DNA of 64,000 bases, taken from positions 41,065-105,064 of the forward strand of contig NZ_JOKH01000004.1 in NCBI RefSeq assembly GCF_000722635.1, written 5' to 3'. A model generated the notes under the pieces. That model saw only the letters and a list, made by a program, of their open reading frames with translations, ran no database searches and was not told the origin of the DNA. Shown here in pieces: positions 19,262 through 28,627 of the stretch (the stretch's first letter is position 1; the number at the start of each line of letters is the position of its first letter). The stretch is from Endozoicomonas numazuensis. GTDB lineage: Bacteria > Pseudomonadota > Gammaproteobacteria > Pseudomonadales > Endozoicomonadaceae. Made by a program: the position numbers and the translations under genes.

Positions 19262-19477
19262 ATGATCTGGAAACGATCAATGCCTGATCTCGTAAGAACA
19301 TTAATGATTATCACCGGTATCATTGTTGTACTGTTTATGCTGCTGATAGGTTTCAATGTCTGGGCTTTTACCAACGTTCCAGCCAGACTGGTGTCACCGG
19401 CAAAAAGTTCAACTCATAACAGCTTCTTTACTCAGAATGCTTCTCCGGTAATGACCCCTTCCAAATGGGCATCATGA
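19262..19477 (+). CDS. Possible small single-span membrane protein
   Basis: A 71-codon frame from the ATG at 19262 (or 65 codons from 19280, with TGGAAACG upstream) encodes one clear membrane helix, MIITGIIVVLFMLLIGFNVW, followed by a polar tail. The frame is open further upstream to 19100 but that part looks non-coding. I recognise no family. It lies in a roughly 1-kb interval with little coding content between ruvC and yebC, so it is a tentative call. Confidence 0.35.
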   Translation: MIWKRSMPDLVRTLMIITGIIVVLFMLLIGFNVWAFTNVPARLVSPAKSSTHNSFFTQNASPVMTPSKWAS

Positions 19478-19588
19478 CTCCCATACACGCCTACCGTCGC
19501 TTTAATTAATGTATTTATCACTTTAAAAAAACGAGAGCACTCGTTATAAAATCAATACCTGCCTGACCGGTTCACTGACAATGGCCAG

Positions 19589-19822
19589 ATGTCTCTGATT
19601 ACTTTTCAGAAACTGTTTTACGAAAAGATATTTCTGAATGTTGCTCAACAGTTTGCTCCCAATATCAAAGAGTACTGGGTCTATTCACTGGCAGTGGCTA
19701 TGAACAAGGTGGGAATCAGTCAGGGCGTCGCAGGATACTGTCTTACACAATATTTTCAGTTGAAGGGATGGAGTTACGGATTTAATTATTCGCTGATTCT
19801 TATTTCAGCCTATAAAAGCTGA
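19589..19822 (+). CDS. Possible small hypothetical protein
   Basis: A 77-codon frame rich in aromatic and hydrophobic residues (FYEKIFLNVAQQF, YWVYSLAVAMNK, GYCLTQYFQL). No family is recognised and there is no strong ribosome-binding site. The only support is position: its stop codon is 7 bp before a strong bidirectional hairpin. It could be non-coding. Confidence 0.3.
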   Translation: MSLITFQKLFYEKIFLNVAQQFAPNIKEYWVYSLAVAMNKVGISQGVAGYCLTQYFQLKGWSYGFNYSLILISAYKS

Positions 19823-19828
19823 ATCATG

Positions 19829-19849
19829 CAGGCAGAAGTTCTGCCTGCA
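19829..19849. terminator. Hairpin between convergent small ORF and yebC
   Basis: GCAGGCAGA pairs perfectly with TCTGCCTGC across AGT. It lies 14 bp past the yebC stop on the minus strand, and can serve both directions. No long T-run is seen. Confidence 0.6.
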
Positions 19850-19863
19850 CTCACTGCAATGAA

Positions 19864-20610
19864 TCAGTCCAGCTGTTCCATTACTTCGGCAGGAATATCT
19901 GCATTGGTGTAAACGTTTTGAACGTCGTCCAGATCTTCCAGACGATCCACCAGCTTCATGATTTTTTCCGCACCGTCCTTGTCCAGCTCAGTCTGGGTAG
20001 AAGCAATCATGGCGACTTCTCCACCCGCTGGCGTCAGGCCTGCAGCTTCAATGGCTTCTTTAACCGCCATGAACTCAGTCCACTCAGTCACCACTTCAAT
20101 AGAACCGTCATCGTTGGCTACAACGTCTTCAGCACCAGCTTCCAGAGCGGCTTCCATAACCGTGTCTTCATCCAGACCCGGCTCAAAGAAGACCTGTCCT
20201 TTGCGCTCGAACAGATAGGCCACTGAACCATCCGTACCCAGGTTGCCACCGTGCTTGGAGAAGGCATGACGCACTTCTGCAACGGTACGGTTACGGTTGT
20301 CTGTCAGACATTCAACCAGAACCGCAATACCACCAGCACCGTAACCTTCGTAGGTGACTTCTTCCATGTTGGAATCGTCGTCACCACCCGCACCACGAGC
20401 AATGGCACGATTGATGGTGTCACGAGTCATGTTGGCACCCAGAGCTTTGTCTACAACTGCACGCAGCTTGGGGTTATCTTCAACATTTCCGCCACCCTGT
20501 TTGGCAGCCACCACCAGTTCACGAATGATCTTGGTGAAGACCTTGCCACGCTTGGCATCCTGAGCGGCCTTACGGTGCTTGATATTGGCCCATTTACTAT
20601 GACCTGCCAT
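19864..20610 (-). CDS. yebC: YebC/PmpR-family regulator or translation factor
   Basis: The 248-residue protein has the full YebC pattern: [14 protein letters not shown] at the start, the [13 protein letters not shown] helix near 60, [22 protein letters not shown] near 85, and an acidic C-terminal half. Members are DNA-binding regulators, and recent work ties some to relief of ribosome stalling at proline stretches. It lies between aspS and ruvC, the usual gammaproteobacterial place. Confidence 0.95.
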   Translation of the reverse strand: MAGHSKWANIKHRKAAQDAKRGKVFTKIIRELVVAAKQGGGNVEDNPKLRAVVDKALGANMTRDTINRAIARGAGGDDDSNMEEVTYEGYGAGGIAVLVECLTDNRNRTVAEVRHAFSKHGGNLGTDGSVAYLFERKGQVFFEPGLDEDTVMEAALEAGAEDVVANDDGSIEVVTEWTEFMAVKEAIEAAGLTPAGGEVAMIASTQTELDKDGAEKIMKLVDRLEDLDDVQNVYTNADIPAEVMEQLD

Positions 20611-20637
20611 AGAAAATACCCTTTATCTCTTCTTCAT

Positions 20638-20667
20638 CAGAAGTCCGGTTAAGCAACCGGACTTCTG
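20638..20667. terminator. Perfect 13-bp hairpin between aspS and yebC
   Basis: CAGAAGTCCGGTT (20638-20650) pairs with 20655-20667 across AAGC. It lies about 30 bp upstream of the yebC start and 85 bp after aspS. There is no T-run, so it may be an attenuator or processing site rather than a simple terminator. A weaker stem AACCTTTC/GAAAGGTT lies at about 20680-20711. Confidence 0.5.
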
Positions 20668-20751
20668 GAATTTATCTTAAAAACCTTTCATCACATTGAG
20701 TCACGAAAGGTTATTTCCAGCTCACAACGGTTAACTGCCCACTAACACTGA

Positions 20752-22533
20752 TTAGTGGCTGGTTGCAGAGGCTGGATCGCGACGGATACGAATATTCAGA
20801 TCACGCAGCTGGGTTCCATCCACTTCACCCGGAGCCTGTGTCAGCAGACATGCAGCAGACTGGGTTTTCGGGAAGGCGATTACGTCACGGATGTTATCCG
20901 TACCGCACAGCAGCATAACCAGACGATCCAGACCAAATGCTAGACCGCCATGAGGAGGCGCACCGTATTTCAGAGCGTCCAGCAGGAAGCCAAACTTCTC
21001 CTGCTGTTCTTCTTCCTCAATGTTCAGAATACGGAATACCGTCTGCTGCATGGCCTCGTTGTGAATACGAACAGAACCACCACCTACTTCATAACCGTTG
21101 ATCACCATGTCATAAGCGCGGGACAGCGCTTCAGCAGGGTTAGCTTCCAGCTCTTCCGGTGTACTGGTTGGTGCTGTGAACGGATGGTGCAATGCAGTCA
21201 GCCCGCCGTTGTCCGTTTCTTCAAACATCGGGAAGTCAATAATCCACAGTGGTGCCCAGTCTGTCGTGAACAGATTCAGGTCAGTACCGACCTTGCAACG
21301 CAGAGCACCCAGAGCTTCGTTAACCACCTTCTCTTTATCAGCACCGAAGAACACAATGTCGCCATTCTTCGCGTCCAGACGCTCCATGATCTTCATGGTG
21401 ACATCGTCGCCCAGGAACTTGATGATCGGAGACTGCAGGCCGTTAGCACCGTTTTCGATCTCGTTAACCTTGATCCAGGCCAGACCTTTGGCACCGTAGA
21501 TGCTGACAAACTTGGTGTAGTCATCAATCTGTTTACGGGAAAGCTCAGCACCACCGGTTACTTTCAGAGCCGCGACGCGTCCTTTAGGATCTTCAGCGGG
21601 TCCTTTGAAGACCTTAAACTCAACACCAGCCATCAGGTCAGCTACATCCACCAGCTCCAGCGGGATACGCAGGTCTGGCTTGTCAGAGCCGTAACGATTC
21701 ATGGCTTCAGCAAAAGTCATGTGAGGGAATTCACCCAGCTCAATACCACCTACTTTCTTAAAGGTGGTCTTAACCAGATCTTCAGCCATACCCATGATCT
21801 GGGACTCATCCTGAAAGGAAGTCTCAATATCGATCTGGGTGAATTCTGGCTGACGATCAGCACGCAGGTCTTCGTCACGGAAGCATTTTACGACCTGGTA
21901 GTAACGGTCAAAACCCGCCACCATCAACATCTGCTTGAACAGCTGAGGAGACTGAGGCAGAGCAAAGAACTTGCCTTCGTGGGTTCGGCTTGGAACCAGA
22001 TAGTCTCGGGCACCTTCAGGGGTAGCACGAGTCAGAACCGGGGTTTCAACATCCAGATAACCCTGCTCATCCATGTAGCTGCGAACTGCACTGGTCAGCT
22101 TGCTGCGAAGGATCATTTTTTCCTGCATTTCCGGACGACGCAGGTCAATGACACGGTTTTTCAGACGAACTTCTTCGCCCACATCGGTGTAACCTTCGAT
22201 CTGGAAAGGTGGTGTCTGGGCTTCGTTCAGGATTTCAACCTGCTTACCCAGCATTTCGATCTCACCGGTTCCCATGTTGGTGTTCACAGTCCCTTCTGGA
22301 CGTGGACGAACAAAACCGGTGATTTTCAGCACGTATTCACTGCGTGCTTTATCGGCGAGGGCAAATGCCTCTTCGGTGTCAGGATCAATAACCACCTGGG
22401 CGATCCCTTCACGATCACGCATATCCAGGAAGATCACACCACCATGGTCGCGACGGCGGTGTACCCATCCACACAGGGTAACCTCCTGCCCGTCATGGGA
22501 GAGATTCAGTTCGCCGCAATAATGGCTGCGCAT
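20752..22533 (-). CDS. aspS: Aspartyl-tRNA synthetase
   Basis: This class II synthetase charges tRNA-Asp. I chose the ATG at 22533 (593 residues, as in E. coli): GAGG lies 7 bases upstream and the protein then begins [10 protein letters not shown], the family start; an open frame to 22572 adds 13 residues. The N-terminal OB fold has [16 protein letters not shown]. Class II motif 2 has [16 protein letters not shown] and motif 3 has [16 protein letters not shown] bacterial GAD insertion lies in the middle. A very long open frame on the opposite strand is a coding shadow. Confidence 0.98.
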   Translation of the reverse strand: MRSHYCGELNLSHDGQEVTLCGWVHRRRDHGGVIFLDMRDREGIAQVVIDPDTEEAFALADKARSEYVLKITGFVRPRPEGTVNTNMGTGEIEMLGKQVEILNEAQTPPFQIEGYTDVGEEVRLKNRVIDLRRPEMQEKMILRSKLTSAVRSYMDEQGYLDVETPVLTRATPEGARDYLVPSRTHEGKFFALPQSPQLFKQMLMVAGFDRYYQVVKCFRDEDLRADRQPEFTQIDIETSFQDESQIMGMAEDLVKTTFKKVGGIELGEFPHMTFAEAMNRYGSDKPDLRIPLELVDVADLMAGVEFKVFKGPAEDPKGRVAALKVTGGAELSRKQIDDYTKFVSIYGAKGLAWIKVNEIENGANGLQSPIIKFLGDDVTMKIMERLDAKNGDIVFFGADKEKVVNEALGALRCKVGTDLNLFTTDWAPLWIIDFPMFEETDNGGLTALHHPFTAPTSTPEELEANPAEALSRAYDMVINGYEVGGGSVRIHNEAMQQTVFRILNIEEEEQQEKFGFLLDALKYGAPPHGGLAFGLDRLVMLLCGTDNIRDVIAFPKTQSAACLLTQAPGEVDGTQLRDLNIRIRRDPASATSH

Positions 22534-22637
22534 AACATACCTCGAAACTGGGGGACTATTCAGGTTCAGCACAAAATTATCTGAAATTTTGTGCCTGAAT
22601 TCTTGGCTTTGAGACGGTTCAGATTAAAACAAAACCT

Positions 22638-22683
22638 GGAGCCTGTCGGACTTATGCTTTCGAGCGTAAGTTCGACAGGCTCC
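22638..22683. repeat. Short palindromic repeat, second family
   Basis: GGAGCCTGTCGGACTTATGC and its imperfect inverted partner GCGTAAGTTCGACAGGCTCC form a 46-bp hairpin. It resembles the repeat at 30664-30716 (same AGCCTGTCGGACTTA arm and CTTTCGAGC loop). It joins the following 168-bp element through the shared CTAG. Confidence 0.65.
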
Positions 22684-22850
22684 TAGGAGGCTGACCGAGA
22701 ATAGCGTCCGAGCATAAAATTCAGTAGAACGAGTCAGCTTTTTCACTGAATTTGTGCGAATAGTTGACCTATTTAAGCAAATTCAGTGGAAAAGATGGCC
22801 GTTCTTTCTGGATTTTAGGCCGGGCTGTCTATTCTCGGTCAGCCTCCTAG
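22683..22850. repeat. 168-bp MITE-like element, copy C
   Basis: CTAGGAGGCTGACCGAGAAT at the left and ATTCTCGGTCAGCCTCCTAG at the right are perfect inverted repeats. The interior is the same as copies A and B at 5334-5664 but in the opposite orientation. A further partial terminal repeat (CTAGGAGGCTGACCGA) starts at 22847 and runs into the fmdB stop codon. Confidence 0.85.
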
Positions 22851-22863
22851 GAGGCTGACCGAA

Positions 22864-23133
22864 CTATTCACTGGCGGCTGAAGAGCCGCTGATATTATTC
22901 GTGCCCTTGGCTGGGGCCTGATTATCATTGGAGGACAGATTCTTTTTATTGCCACCCTTGAAATCTGTCTCGTACCAGCCACCACCTTTCAACCTGAAGG
23001 CGGGGGCACTCAACAGTTTTTTCAATTCATGTTCACCGCAGGCTCCACAGTCGGTCAGAGGCGCATCGCTGAACTTCTGAATCACTTCCTGCACATCACC
23101 GCAACTTCCGCACTGATATTCGTAGATCGGCAT
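22864..23133 (-). CDS. FmdB-family zinc-ribbon protein
   Basis: The 89-residue protein begins MPIYEYQCGSCGD and has a second Cys pair in DCGACGEHELKK, making a four-cysteine zinc ribbon typical of the FmdB/CxxC_CxxC_SSSS regulatory family. The C-terminal tail is Ser/Gly/Asn-rich. Members are common next to aspS in gammaproteobacteria; their role is unclear. The stop codon at 22864-22866 lies within a partial copy of a mobile-element end, so the last residues may have been altered by insertion. Confidence 0.88.
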   Translation of the reverse strand: MPIYEYQCGSCGDVQEVIQKFSDAPLTDCGACGEHELKKLLSAPAFRLKGGGWYETDFKGGNKKNLSSNDNQAPAKGTNNISGSSAASE

Positions 23134-23310
23134 TGAATCTGTCTATCCTTCGTTTGCCATTGTCACAACTGGAGCATTATACCTGAACCCTTGATTTTCA
23201 CCAGATAGTGTCAAGCTCTATATGCAGGAAACGGATACAGGATGAGGGATATTCACGGAATAGACGGAGGATTTACCGAAGGATAAGGGAGAGAAGCCCC
23301 TCCCCCAGAG

Positions 23311-24807
23311 TCAAACCCGGTTATTCTTACTGATCTGAATCGCTGCCTCTTGCTGCTTTTCCAATGACTCAGCCACTTCTAAAGGAATGGATTCAAAGTC
23401 CTGCAGATTCTCTGCAACACTTTTACGTTGGCTATCCGCATTGTCAGCCACTTCATCCAAATGATCTTCTTTAACATCCTGAGTTTCTTCCCCTTCTTCC
23501 AGTTTGGCCTCCATCCAGAGACGGGCAAACACCTGGGGACTGCTTGCACCTTCGAAACTTAAGTTATCACCTCGATGGGTCTCTGCAGCGGGATTTGCCG
23601 CATCTTCCAGCGCTTTGTCCGAAGGAGCACTGTTCAATGCAATAGCAAACCCTTCTTCAGCTGCCGGGTAGCGCTCTGCCTGAGATTGATCGTCCAGACG
23701 CTGGGTTGCACTTCTTAGCTCAGCAGGGTCAGAGGGAGAAAATACCAGACGCAGAGTTTCAAGATCTTCAGCCGTCAAATACTGATCAACACCTTCCTCT
23801 CTATCAATCCGTTCATCTTCCACTCTAATATCATCTCTTCTGCCTTGCTTATCCAGAGCTTTGACCTCGTCTTTGCTCTGCTGTCTTTTTCTGATTTCTC
23901 TAACCTGATCTTTCTGAACCATCTGCTCAAGCTCTTTGACAGCCTGAATACCTTCTTCGCCAGTCTCTAATGCTGCAGGATCAAACCGTTGACGAATTCG
24001 ACCCAGCAGGCTGTTAACACCCACAAACTCCTCTGTTACTGAATTCAGCTGCCGGTTAGCCCTCAGCAACGCGGCACTATCCGTTGCATTACTGGTTTCC
24101 AGCCCCTGTATCTGCTGATTGAGGGTATTAGTTTCGGTGGTAATACCTGCTATCTCATGCTCAAGCAAGGTAATTTCTGTCGTCAGGCGGGTAATTTCTT
24201 CACTGTTGTCGTTTTCGCTCGTGTGACTGGACTGAGCATCGGACAATTGATGCTCTTTAAGAGTTTTGGATAAGTTTTTATTAGCCAGATCTCCCGCCCG
24301 GGTATCACGCTGGGCCGTTTTGTCCGTCAAGTCCTGGGTTCTGGTTCGGATTGCACCCCTTAAGGAGCGGGCCGAATTTGCACTATCCTGTCGTTTGCTC
24401 TGCTCATAAGCCCGGTTACCAAAAGCCTGATCAATGGAAGCAGCACTGACCAGTGCCTGAGTATCACTGATCATGCCTTTAACTATCAAAATGAGTGACT
24501 GGGTATCATTGATATCAATATCCTGAGCATTAAAGCGACGATTGAACTCATGCACTGCCGCTCTGAAGCCATCGAGCTTGGCATCAAATGCCCTCTGGAG
24601 AAAGTCTCTGCTGTCGGCATTACTGGTACCTGGCTGATCAGGGCTAACAGATACTGTCTGACTGCTATCTCCACTGTCCGAGCTGGAAACCGAATTAGTA
24701 CGACTGAACCCCTGACTGACTGAGTCCTGGGATGGCGTTTGCGATACCTGCCCATTCTGCACAACCGGGGTCTGGGATACTCCGGAATTAGGATCTACTG
24801 GGGCCAT
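23311..24807 (-). CDS. Putative type III secreted protein (client of the adjacent chaperone)
   Basis: The 498-residue product has a Ser/Gln/Val-rich, probably disordered first 65 residues with no signal peptide, as in type III substrates. A helical region with DFLQRAFDAKLDGFRAAV follows, then heptad-like coiled coils (about 150-270) and an acidic, charged C-terminal third. I see no YopB/YopD-like membrane hairpin, so it is more likely an effector or accessory protein than a pore-former. GGAGGAAG precedes the ATG, placed over the stop of the chaperone gene 2 bp upstream, indicating coupled translation. No family is recognised; assignment comes mostly from the chaperone. Confidence 0.6.
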   Translation of the reverse strand: MAPVDPNSGVSQTPVVQNGQVSQTPSQDSVSQGFSRTNSVSSSDSGDSSQTVSVSPDQPGTSNADSRDFLQRAFDAKLDGFRAAVHEFNRRFNAQDIDINDTQSLILIVKGMISDTQALVSAASIDQAFGNRAYEQSKRQDSANSARSLRGAIRTRTQDLTDKTAQRDTRAGDLANKNLSKTLKEHQLSDAQSSHTSENDNSEEITRLTTEITLLEHEIAGITTETNTLNQQIQGLETSNATDSAALLRANRQLNSVTEEFVGVNSLLGRIRQRFDPAALETGEEGIQAVKELEQMVQKDQVREIRKRQQSKDEVKALDKQGRRDDIRVEDERIDREEGVDQYLTAEDLETLRLVFSPSDPAELRSATQRLDDQSQAERYPAAEEGFAIALNSAPSDKALEDAANPAAETHRGDNLSFEGASSPQVFARLWMEAKLEEGEETQDVKEDHLDEVADNADSQRKSVAENLQDFESIPLEVAESLEKQQEAAIQISKNNRV

Positions 24808-24809
24808 AG

Positions 24810-25316
24810 CTACTTCCTCCCTGAAGGTTCAATCAGATAGTGCTTTAATTGTCTGGCCTGTTTTCTCTCTTCATCCCACCCTTTGGATACTTTCAGAATT
24901 TTCGCTGCATTTCCCAGGGCTTTAACGGCGAGCTTACGATTCTTTAGCCGAATAAAGCATTCCGTCATACAAATTGATGGTCGAGGATCTTTGCTATCAA
25001 GCTTTTCAGCATAATTAAGAGCCGGTATTGCTGCGGCATCCTGATGTAAATGATGAAGAGCTAACCCAATTCCCAAATAATAGCGAGGGCTGTGATGATC
25101 AAGAAGCGCCAGATAACGAAAGACTTTGAGAGCCTCTATATAGTGACCGATACTGAAATGGCTGAACCCCAGATGATAGATGGCTTCCATCTGATCTGAA
25201 CTCAATCCCCTTAACTCACGAATAGTACCACCACTGCGTAAATACGTCAGCCAAAGATCCTTGCCATTGGATTGGGATGCATGCGTCTGCCTAACGTTTC
25301 CCTTTGTGCCAGCCAT
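24810..25316 (-). CDS. Type III secretion chaperone, SycD/LcrH (class II, TPR) family
   Basis: The 168-residue protein has the three TPR units of class II secretion chaperones: QMEAIYHLGFSHFSIGHYIEA (about 42-62), the LALLDHHSPRYYLGIGLALHH unit (about 68-90) and SKDPRPSICMTECFIRLKNRK (about 107-128). The 'lDHhspRyylGlG' and 'kdPRp...aeC' patterns are hallmarks of LcrH/SycD/IpgC, which keep translocators or effectors secretion-competent. The N-terminal 20 residues are polar. It is the first gene of a two-gene unit. No secretion apparatus genes are in this window. Confidence 0.82.
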   Translation of the reverse strand: MAGTKGNVRQTHASQSNGKDLWLTYLRSGGTIRELRGLSSDQMEAIYHLGFSHFSIGHYIEALKVFRYLALLDHHSPRYYLGIGLALHHLHQDAAAIPALNYAEKLDSKDPRPSICMTECFIRLKNRKLAVKALGNAAKILKVSKGWDEERKQARQLKHYLIEPSGRK

Positions 25317-25623
25317 AGCTTAGTCCTGAATTTTTTTGATCTCATTTCATTATAAACAGCCAAAATATCAAACAACTTAATCATGAGGCTCAGCGCTTAT
25401 TTAAATTGAAATTAAAAGAATTATTTATATTCAATTATATTCAATATTGCAATTTGCTAAATGTGAAATCACTGTTTAACTAAATAACTCATGTTGCTAA
25501 ACACTCACATTAATAACCGGGTCGAATAAAAACGGCTTTAGTTTTTTAGAAAAAACCGTTTAATTCCGTTTTTTTCATAAGATTCAAGCTTTAAAAGTGC
25601 CCGGTAGTACAGGAGTCTATTCG
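25317..25623. other. AT-rich divergent intergenic region before the porins
   Basis: This 307-bp stretch is clearly more AT-rich than its neighbours, with runs such as AATTATTTATATTCAATTATATTCAA. It separates the type III pair from the porin genes and should hold both promoters. Near 25530-25570 an AAACGG / CCGTTT stem with T-runs may be a terminator or leader structure. No coding sequence is seen. Confidence 0.45.
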
Positions 25624-27096
25624 ATGAAACTTGCCGTTTTGACTGCGACAAGTACAGCGGTTCTTATCGCTTCTGCTGCTTCTGCCGCTCCGGTAGAAAC
25701 CACTCAAACCAAAAGCCTTGAAGACAGCTCTTTGTCTCTTAAGCTGCGTAACTACTACCAGGATCGTCAGCTCAAGGACTTTAAGCAGTCGGACTACATA
25801 GAAACACTTTCTGACAGCTCTAAACGCACGGTCAAGAATCATGACAAGCAACTGGCCTGGGGACAGGGACTGGAAATCAACTTTGAATCTGCGTACCTGG
25901 GCTCACCAGAAGCCGGGATCGGTTTTGACTTCTCATTATATGGCGGCCTAAAACTACTCGGTGACAAAGACCGTTATGGCACCACCATCCTGAAACAAGA
26001 CACTCCGGTTTATGACGCAACCAAGCAGGAGTATCTGGCAGACCAAAGCAGCTATGGCAAGCTCGGGCTAGCCAATATCAAAGGGTTTGCCGGTGATGAT
26101 CAGCATAATATTTATGCTCATGTCGGCTGGATCTCCATCGAAAAACCTCTGATGAAAACATACCACCGTTTGACGCCCACCAGCTTCAGGGGCGCTATTG
26201 CTGACGCCAAACTGGGAGACTTCGACCTTTACGCCGCCTGGACTGACCAGGTTTCCCTGTACAATCATGACAGGATGGAAGACTTCACCAGTGCCAAACC
26301 AGGTAAAGATGGTCGCAGCGGTGTCCATACCAAGATTGACTACCTATACACCGTGGGTGGTTCTTATGACCACGAGTCAGGACTGGGAGCCGATCTGGCC
26401 TATGCCGAAAGCGAATCTTATCTCAAGCTTTACCATGCCAACCTGAATTACACTTTCCTTCTGGCAGAAGAGACTTCTCTACAGCTGGAAGGGCAAGTTT
26501 ACAAAGGTAAAGATAATGGTGATAAGTGGAAGTCTGACGGCACTACCTACGGTGGCTTTGACAAAGATGCCAACCTCTACAACCTGAACGCCAGACTGAC
26601 CTACGATATGGTTTCCGTCAGCGCTTCTTACAGTCAGATCAAAGCCGAGAAGAATGATGGCCTGGGCTATTTTGATTACCATCTGGCCTATGAGTCTGGC
26701 CATGACTACGATGACCTGGGTTACTCGACCAAACGTCAGATTTCTGATTTCAACTATAACGGAGAAAAGGTTTGGCAAGCTGGCGTGCATTACAGCTTTG
26801 ACAACCTTGGATTACCGGGTCTGAGCATGGGTTATACCTACACGCAGGGTTCCGATATCGAAGCGACCAACATGACCGATTTCCGTGACAAGTACAAGGA
26901 AACTGAGCACAACGTTGCTGTGGGTTACTCTTTCCAGCAAAAAGAGCTGAAAGGCCTGAGTGTCACGCTGCTCTACGCCCAGCATAAAGCCGATAAAGAG
27001 ATCAGCAAAATCAAGAATAAGGACAAAGAAGGCTATGAGTATGAAGGCATGACTGACTTGCGACTGTTCGTCGACTACACAGTCAGCGTCTTCTAA
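25624..27096 (+). CDS. OprD-family outer-membrane porin
   Basis: The 490-residue product starts at the ATG at 25624 (AGGAG 8 bases upstream). Its signal peptide ends ASAASAAP near residue 22. The mature part starts SLSLKLRNYYQDRQ, the characteristic first strand of OprD porins, and continues as alternating aromatic/polar strands to the terminal LRLFVDYTVSVF, ending in Phe as outer-membrane barrels do. OprD channels take up small nutrients such as amino acids, peptides or organic acids; the specific substrate cannot be told. A second, shorter porin follows in tandem. Confidence 0.88.
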   Translation: MKLAVLTATSTAVLIASAASAAPVETTQTKSLEDSSLSLKLRNYYQDRQLKDFKQSDYIETLSDSSKRTVKNHDKQLAWGQGLEINFESAYLGSPEAGIGFDFSLYGGLKLLGDKDRYGTTILKQDTPVYDATKQEYLADQSSYGKLGLANIKGFAGDDQHNIYAHVGWISIEKPLMKTYHRLTPTSFRGAIADAKLGDFDLYAAWTDQVSLYNHDRMEDFTSAKPGKDGRSGVHTKIDYLYTVGGSYDHESGLGADLAYAESESYLKLYHANLNYTFLLAEETSLQLEGQVYKGKDNGDKWKSDGTTYGGFDKDANLYNLNARLTYDMVSVSASYSQIKAEKNDGLGYFDYHLAYESGHDYDDLGYSTKRQISDFNYNGEKVWQAGVHYSFDNLGLPGLSMGYTYTQGSDIEATNMTDFRDKYKETEHNVAVGYSFQQKELKGLSVTLLYAQHKADKEISKIKNKDKEGYEYEGMTDLRLFVDYTVSVF

Positions 27097-27324
27097 GGCT
27101 GTTTTTCCGGACTATTCTCTTCTGGCATGGATGCCAGACCCACCAAGCCCTGGCATCAAAAGATGTCATATTTCTGTAAACGCTGTTGCATCCTGCTCAT
27201 GTTTGTATAAAAATCACCTTTAGCCCTATGGGGAGGTTTCGCTGTACATTCCGTCCGAGCAGTACATGGATGATGAAGCCAGGGCAAGAACACATACCTA
27301 AATACAGCAAGGAGCTGAATAATA

Positions 27325-28572
27325 ATGAAACTCGCACAGATCAGTGCTCTGAGTGCTGCCATCTTTATGGCAACCTCTGCTCAGGCTAATGCCTTCCTGG
27401 ATGATTCAAGCCTGAACCTGGAACTGCGTAACTATCATATGACCAAAGGTCAAGATGATGGAGCAAATGATCGTTCCACTTCCCAATGGGCTCAAGGAAT
27501 CCGTGCCGACTTCACCTCCGGCTACTTTGAAAACATTGTAGGTCTGGATTTCAGCGCATATTACTCTCTAAAACTGGGTGCTTCTCACGCTGACCTAAAA
27601 CCAGGCCTCCTGAAAGTTGACAGCAAGGGTGAGTCTCACAGCTACGGAAAAACCGCCTACGCCATCAAATTCAATTTGGCTGACATGGGTGTAGCTAAAT
27701 ACGGCCGTATGTTCCTGGACACTCCTCTGGTCAACAATTCTGACAGCCGTGTGCTGCCTAGCCTGAGTGAAGGTTTCTATGCTGACCTGAACTATGAAGG
27801 ACTCAATGTATTTGGTGCGTGGGTTACTAAAGCAAACGGAAAAACCGAGTCTGCCTTTACTGACTATATTGGCGTAGATTCCAACGCCAAAGTAGATGAA
27901 GAAGCAGTTAAAACACTCGGTGGTTCATATGATTTTGGAAATGGTGTAGAGGTGAATGCCGCTTACGCCACCCAAAACGAAATTGCTCAAAAGTATTTAA
28001 CTGAAGCCACATTCTCTACTACCTACAACGGAGTTGGTCTGGGCTTTGCAGCTCAGTATGGCCAAGTACAACTTGACGGCCTTCTCGAAAGAGCTGCAAA
28101 GCTGGCCAATCTTGACACCAAACAAACTTCATACGGCCTTAAAGCTGAAGCCAATGTTGACAAAGCCTCTTTTGGTGTTGCTTATACAAAAGTTAAAAGC
28201 AACGACTATGACAGCTATCTGATTGGCTGGAATAGTGAAGATGATGACACCGGCTACTTCGGCTACAACTCTATTCAAATCTCTGATTTCAATAGCAGTG
28301 GTCAAAAAGCTTGGGGCTTCACAGCTGGTTATGATTTTGAAGGCATTGTAGACGGCCTAACCGTTAAAGGTATTTACGTCATGGGTGAAACCAAGCCTCA
28401 AGACGAGACTGAATACAACCTGGACATCAACTATGCCATTCCTCAGGTTGAAGGTCTGAGCGCTCGCCTGAGATATGCCAAGAATACTGTTGACTCTGAT
28501 ACCAGTGGCGTAAAAGATGTTGTTAAGACTGACACTCGCATCATCCTGAAGTACAACATCGCTGTATTCTGA
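27325..28572 (+). CDS. OprD-family outer-membrane porin, shorter tandem paralogue
   Basis: The 415-residue product has a signal peptide ending SAQANA (residue 23), then SLNLELRNYHMTK, the same first strand as the upstream porin, and a C-terminal Phe strand (TRIILKYNIAVF). AAGGAG precedes the ATG by 9 bases. It lacks several loop insertions of the first porin. Its last 37 codons and the following terminator are duplicated 309 bp downstream. A 228-bp gap separates the two porins, so they may be expressed separately. Confidence 0.87.
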   Translation: MKLAQISALSAAIFMATSAQANAFLDDSSLNLELRNYHMTKGQDDGANDRSTSQWAQGIRADFTSGYFENIVGLDFSAYYSLKLGASHADLKPGLLKVDSKGESHSYGKTAYAIKFNLADMGVAKYGRMFLDTPLVNNSDSRVLPSLSEGFYADLNYEGLNVFGAWVTKANGKTESAFTDYIGVDSNAKVDEEAVKTLGGSYDFGNGVEVNAAYATQNEIAQKYLTEATFSTTYNGVGLGFAAQYGQVQLDGLLERAAKLANLDTKQTSYGLKAEANVDKASFGVAYTKVKSNDYDSYLIGWNSEDDDTGYFGYNSIQISDFNSSGQKAWGFTAGYDFEGIVDGLTVKGIYVMGETKPQDETEYNLDINYAIPQVEGLSARLRYAKNTVDSDTSGVKDVVKTDTRIILKYNIAVF

Positions 28573-28602
28573 TTTAACCGTCAGACGATGTAGCTTCAAG
28601 AG

Positions 28603-28627
28603 CCCCTGCCTGTGCAGGGGTTTTTTT
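28603..28627 (+). terminator. Rho-independent terminator of the second porin
   Basis: CCCCTGC pairs with GCAGGGG across CTGT and is followed by seven T. A copy with a shortened stem and a longer T-run lies at about 28912-28937 in the duplicated unit. Confidence 0.9.

Noticed and set aside
20950-22584. 544-codon open frame on the plus strand
   Set aside because: It lies wholly opposite aspS, has no ribosome-binding site or recognisable domain, and such long antisense frames arise from the codon bias of aspS.
23311-24807. Idea that the 498-residue protein is a YopB/IpaB-type pore-forming translocator
   Set aside because: No pair of long hydrophobic helices is present in the sequence.
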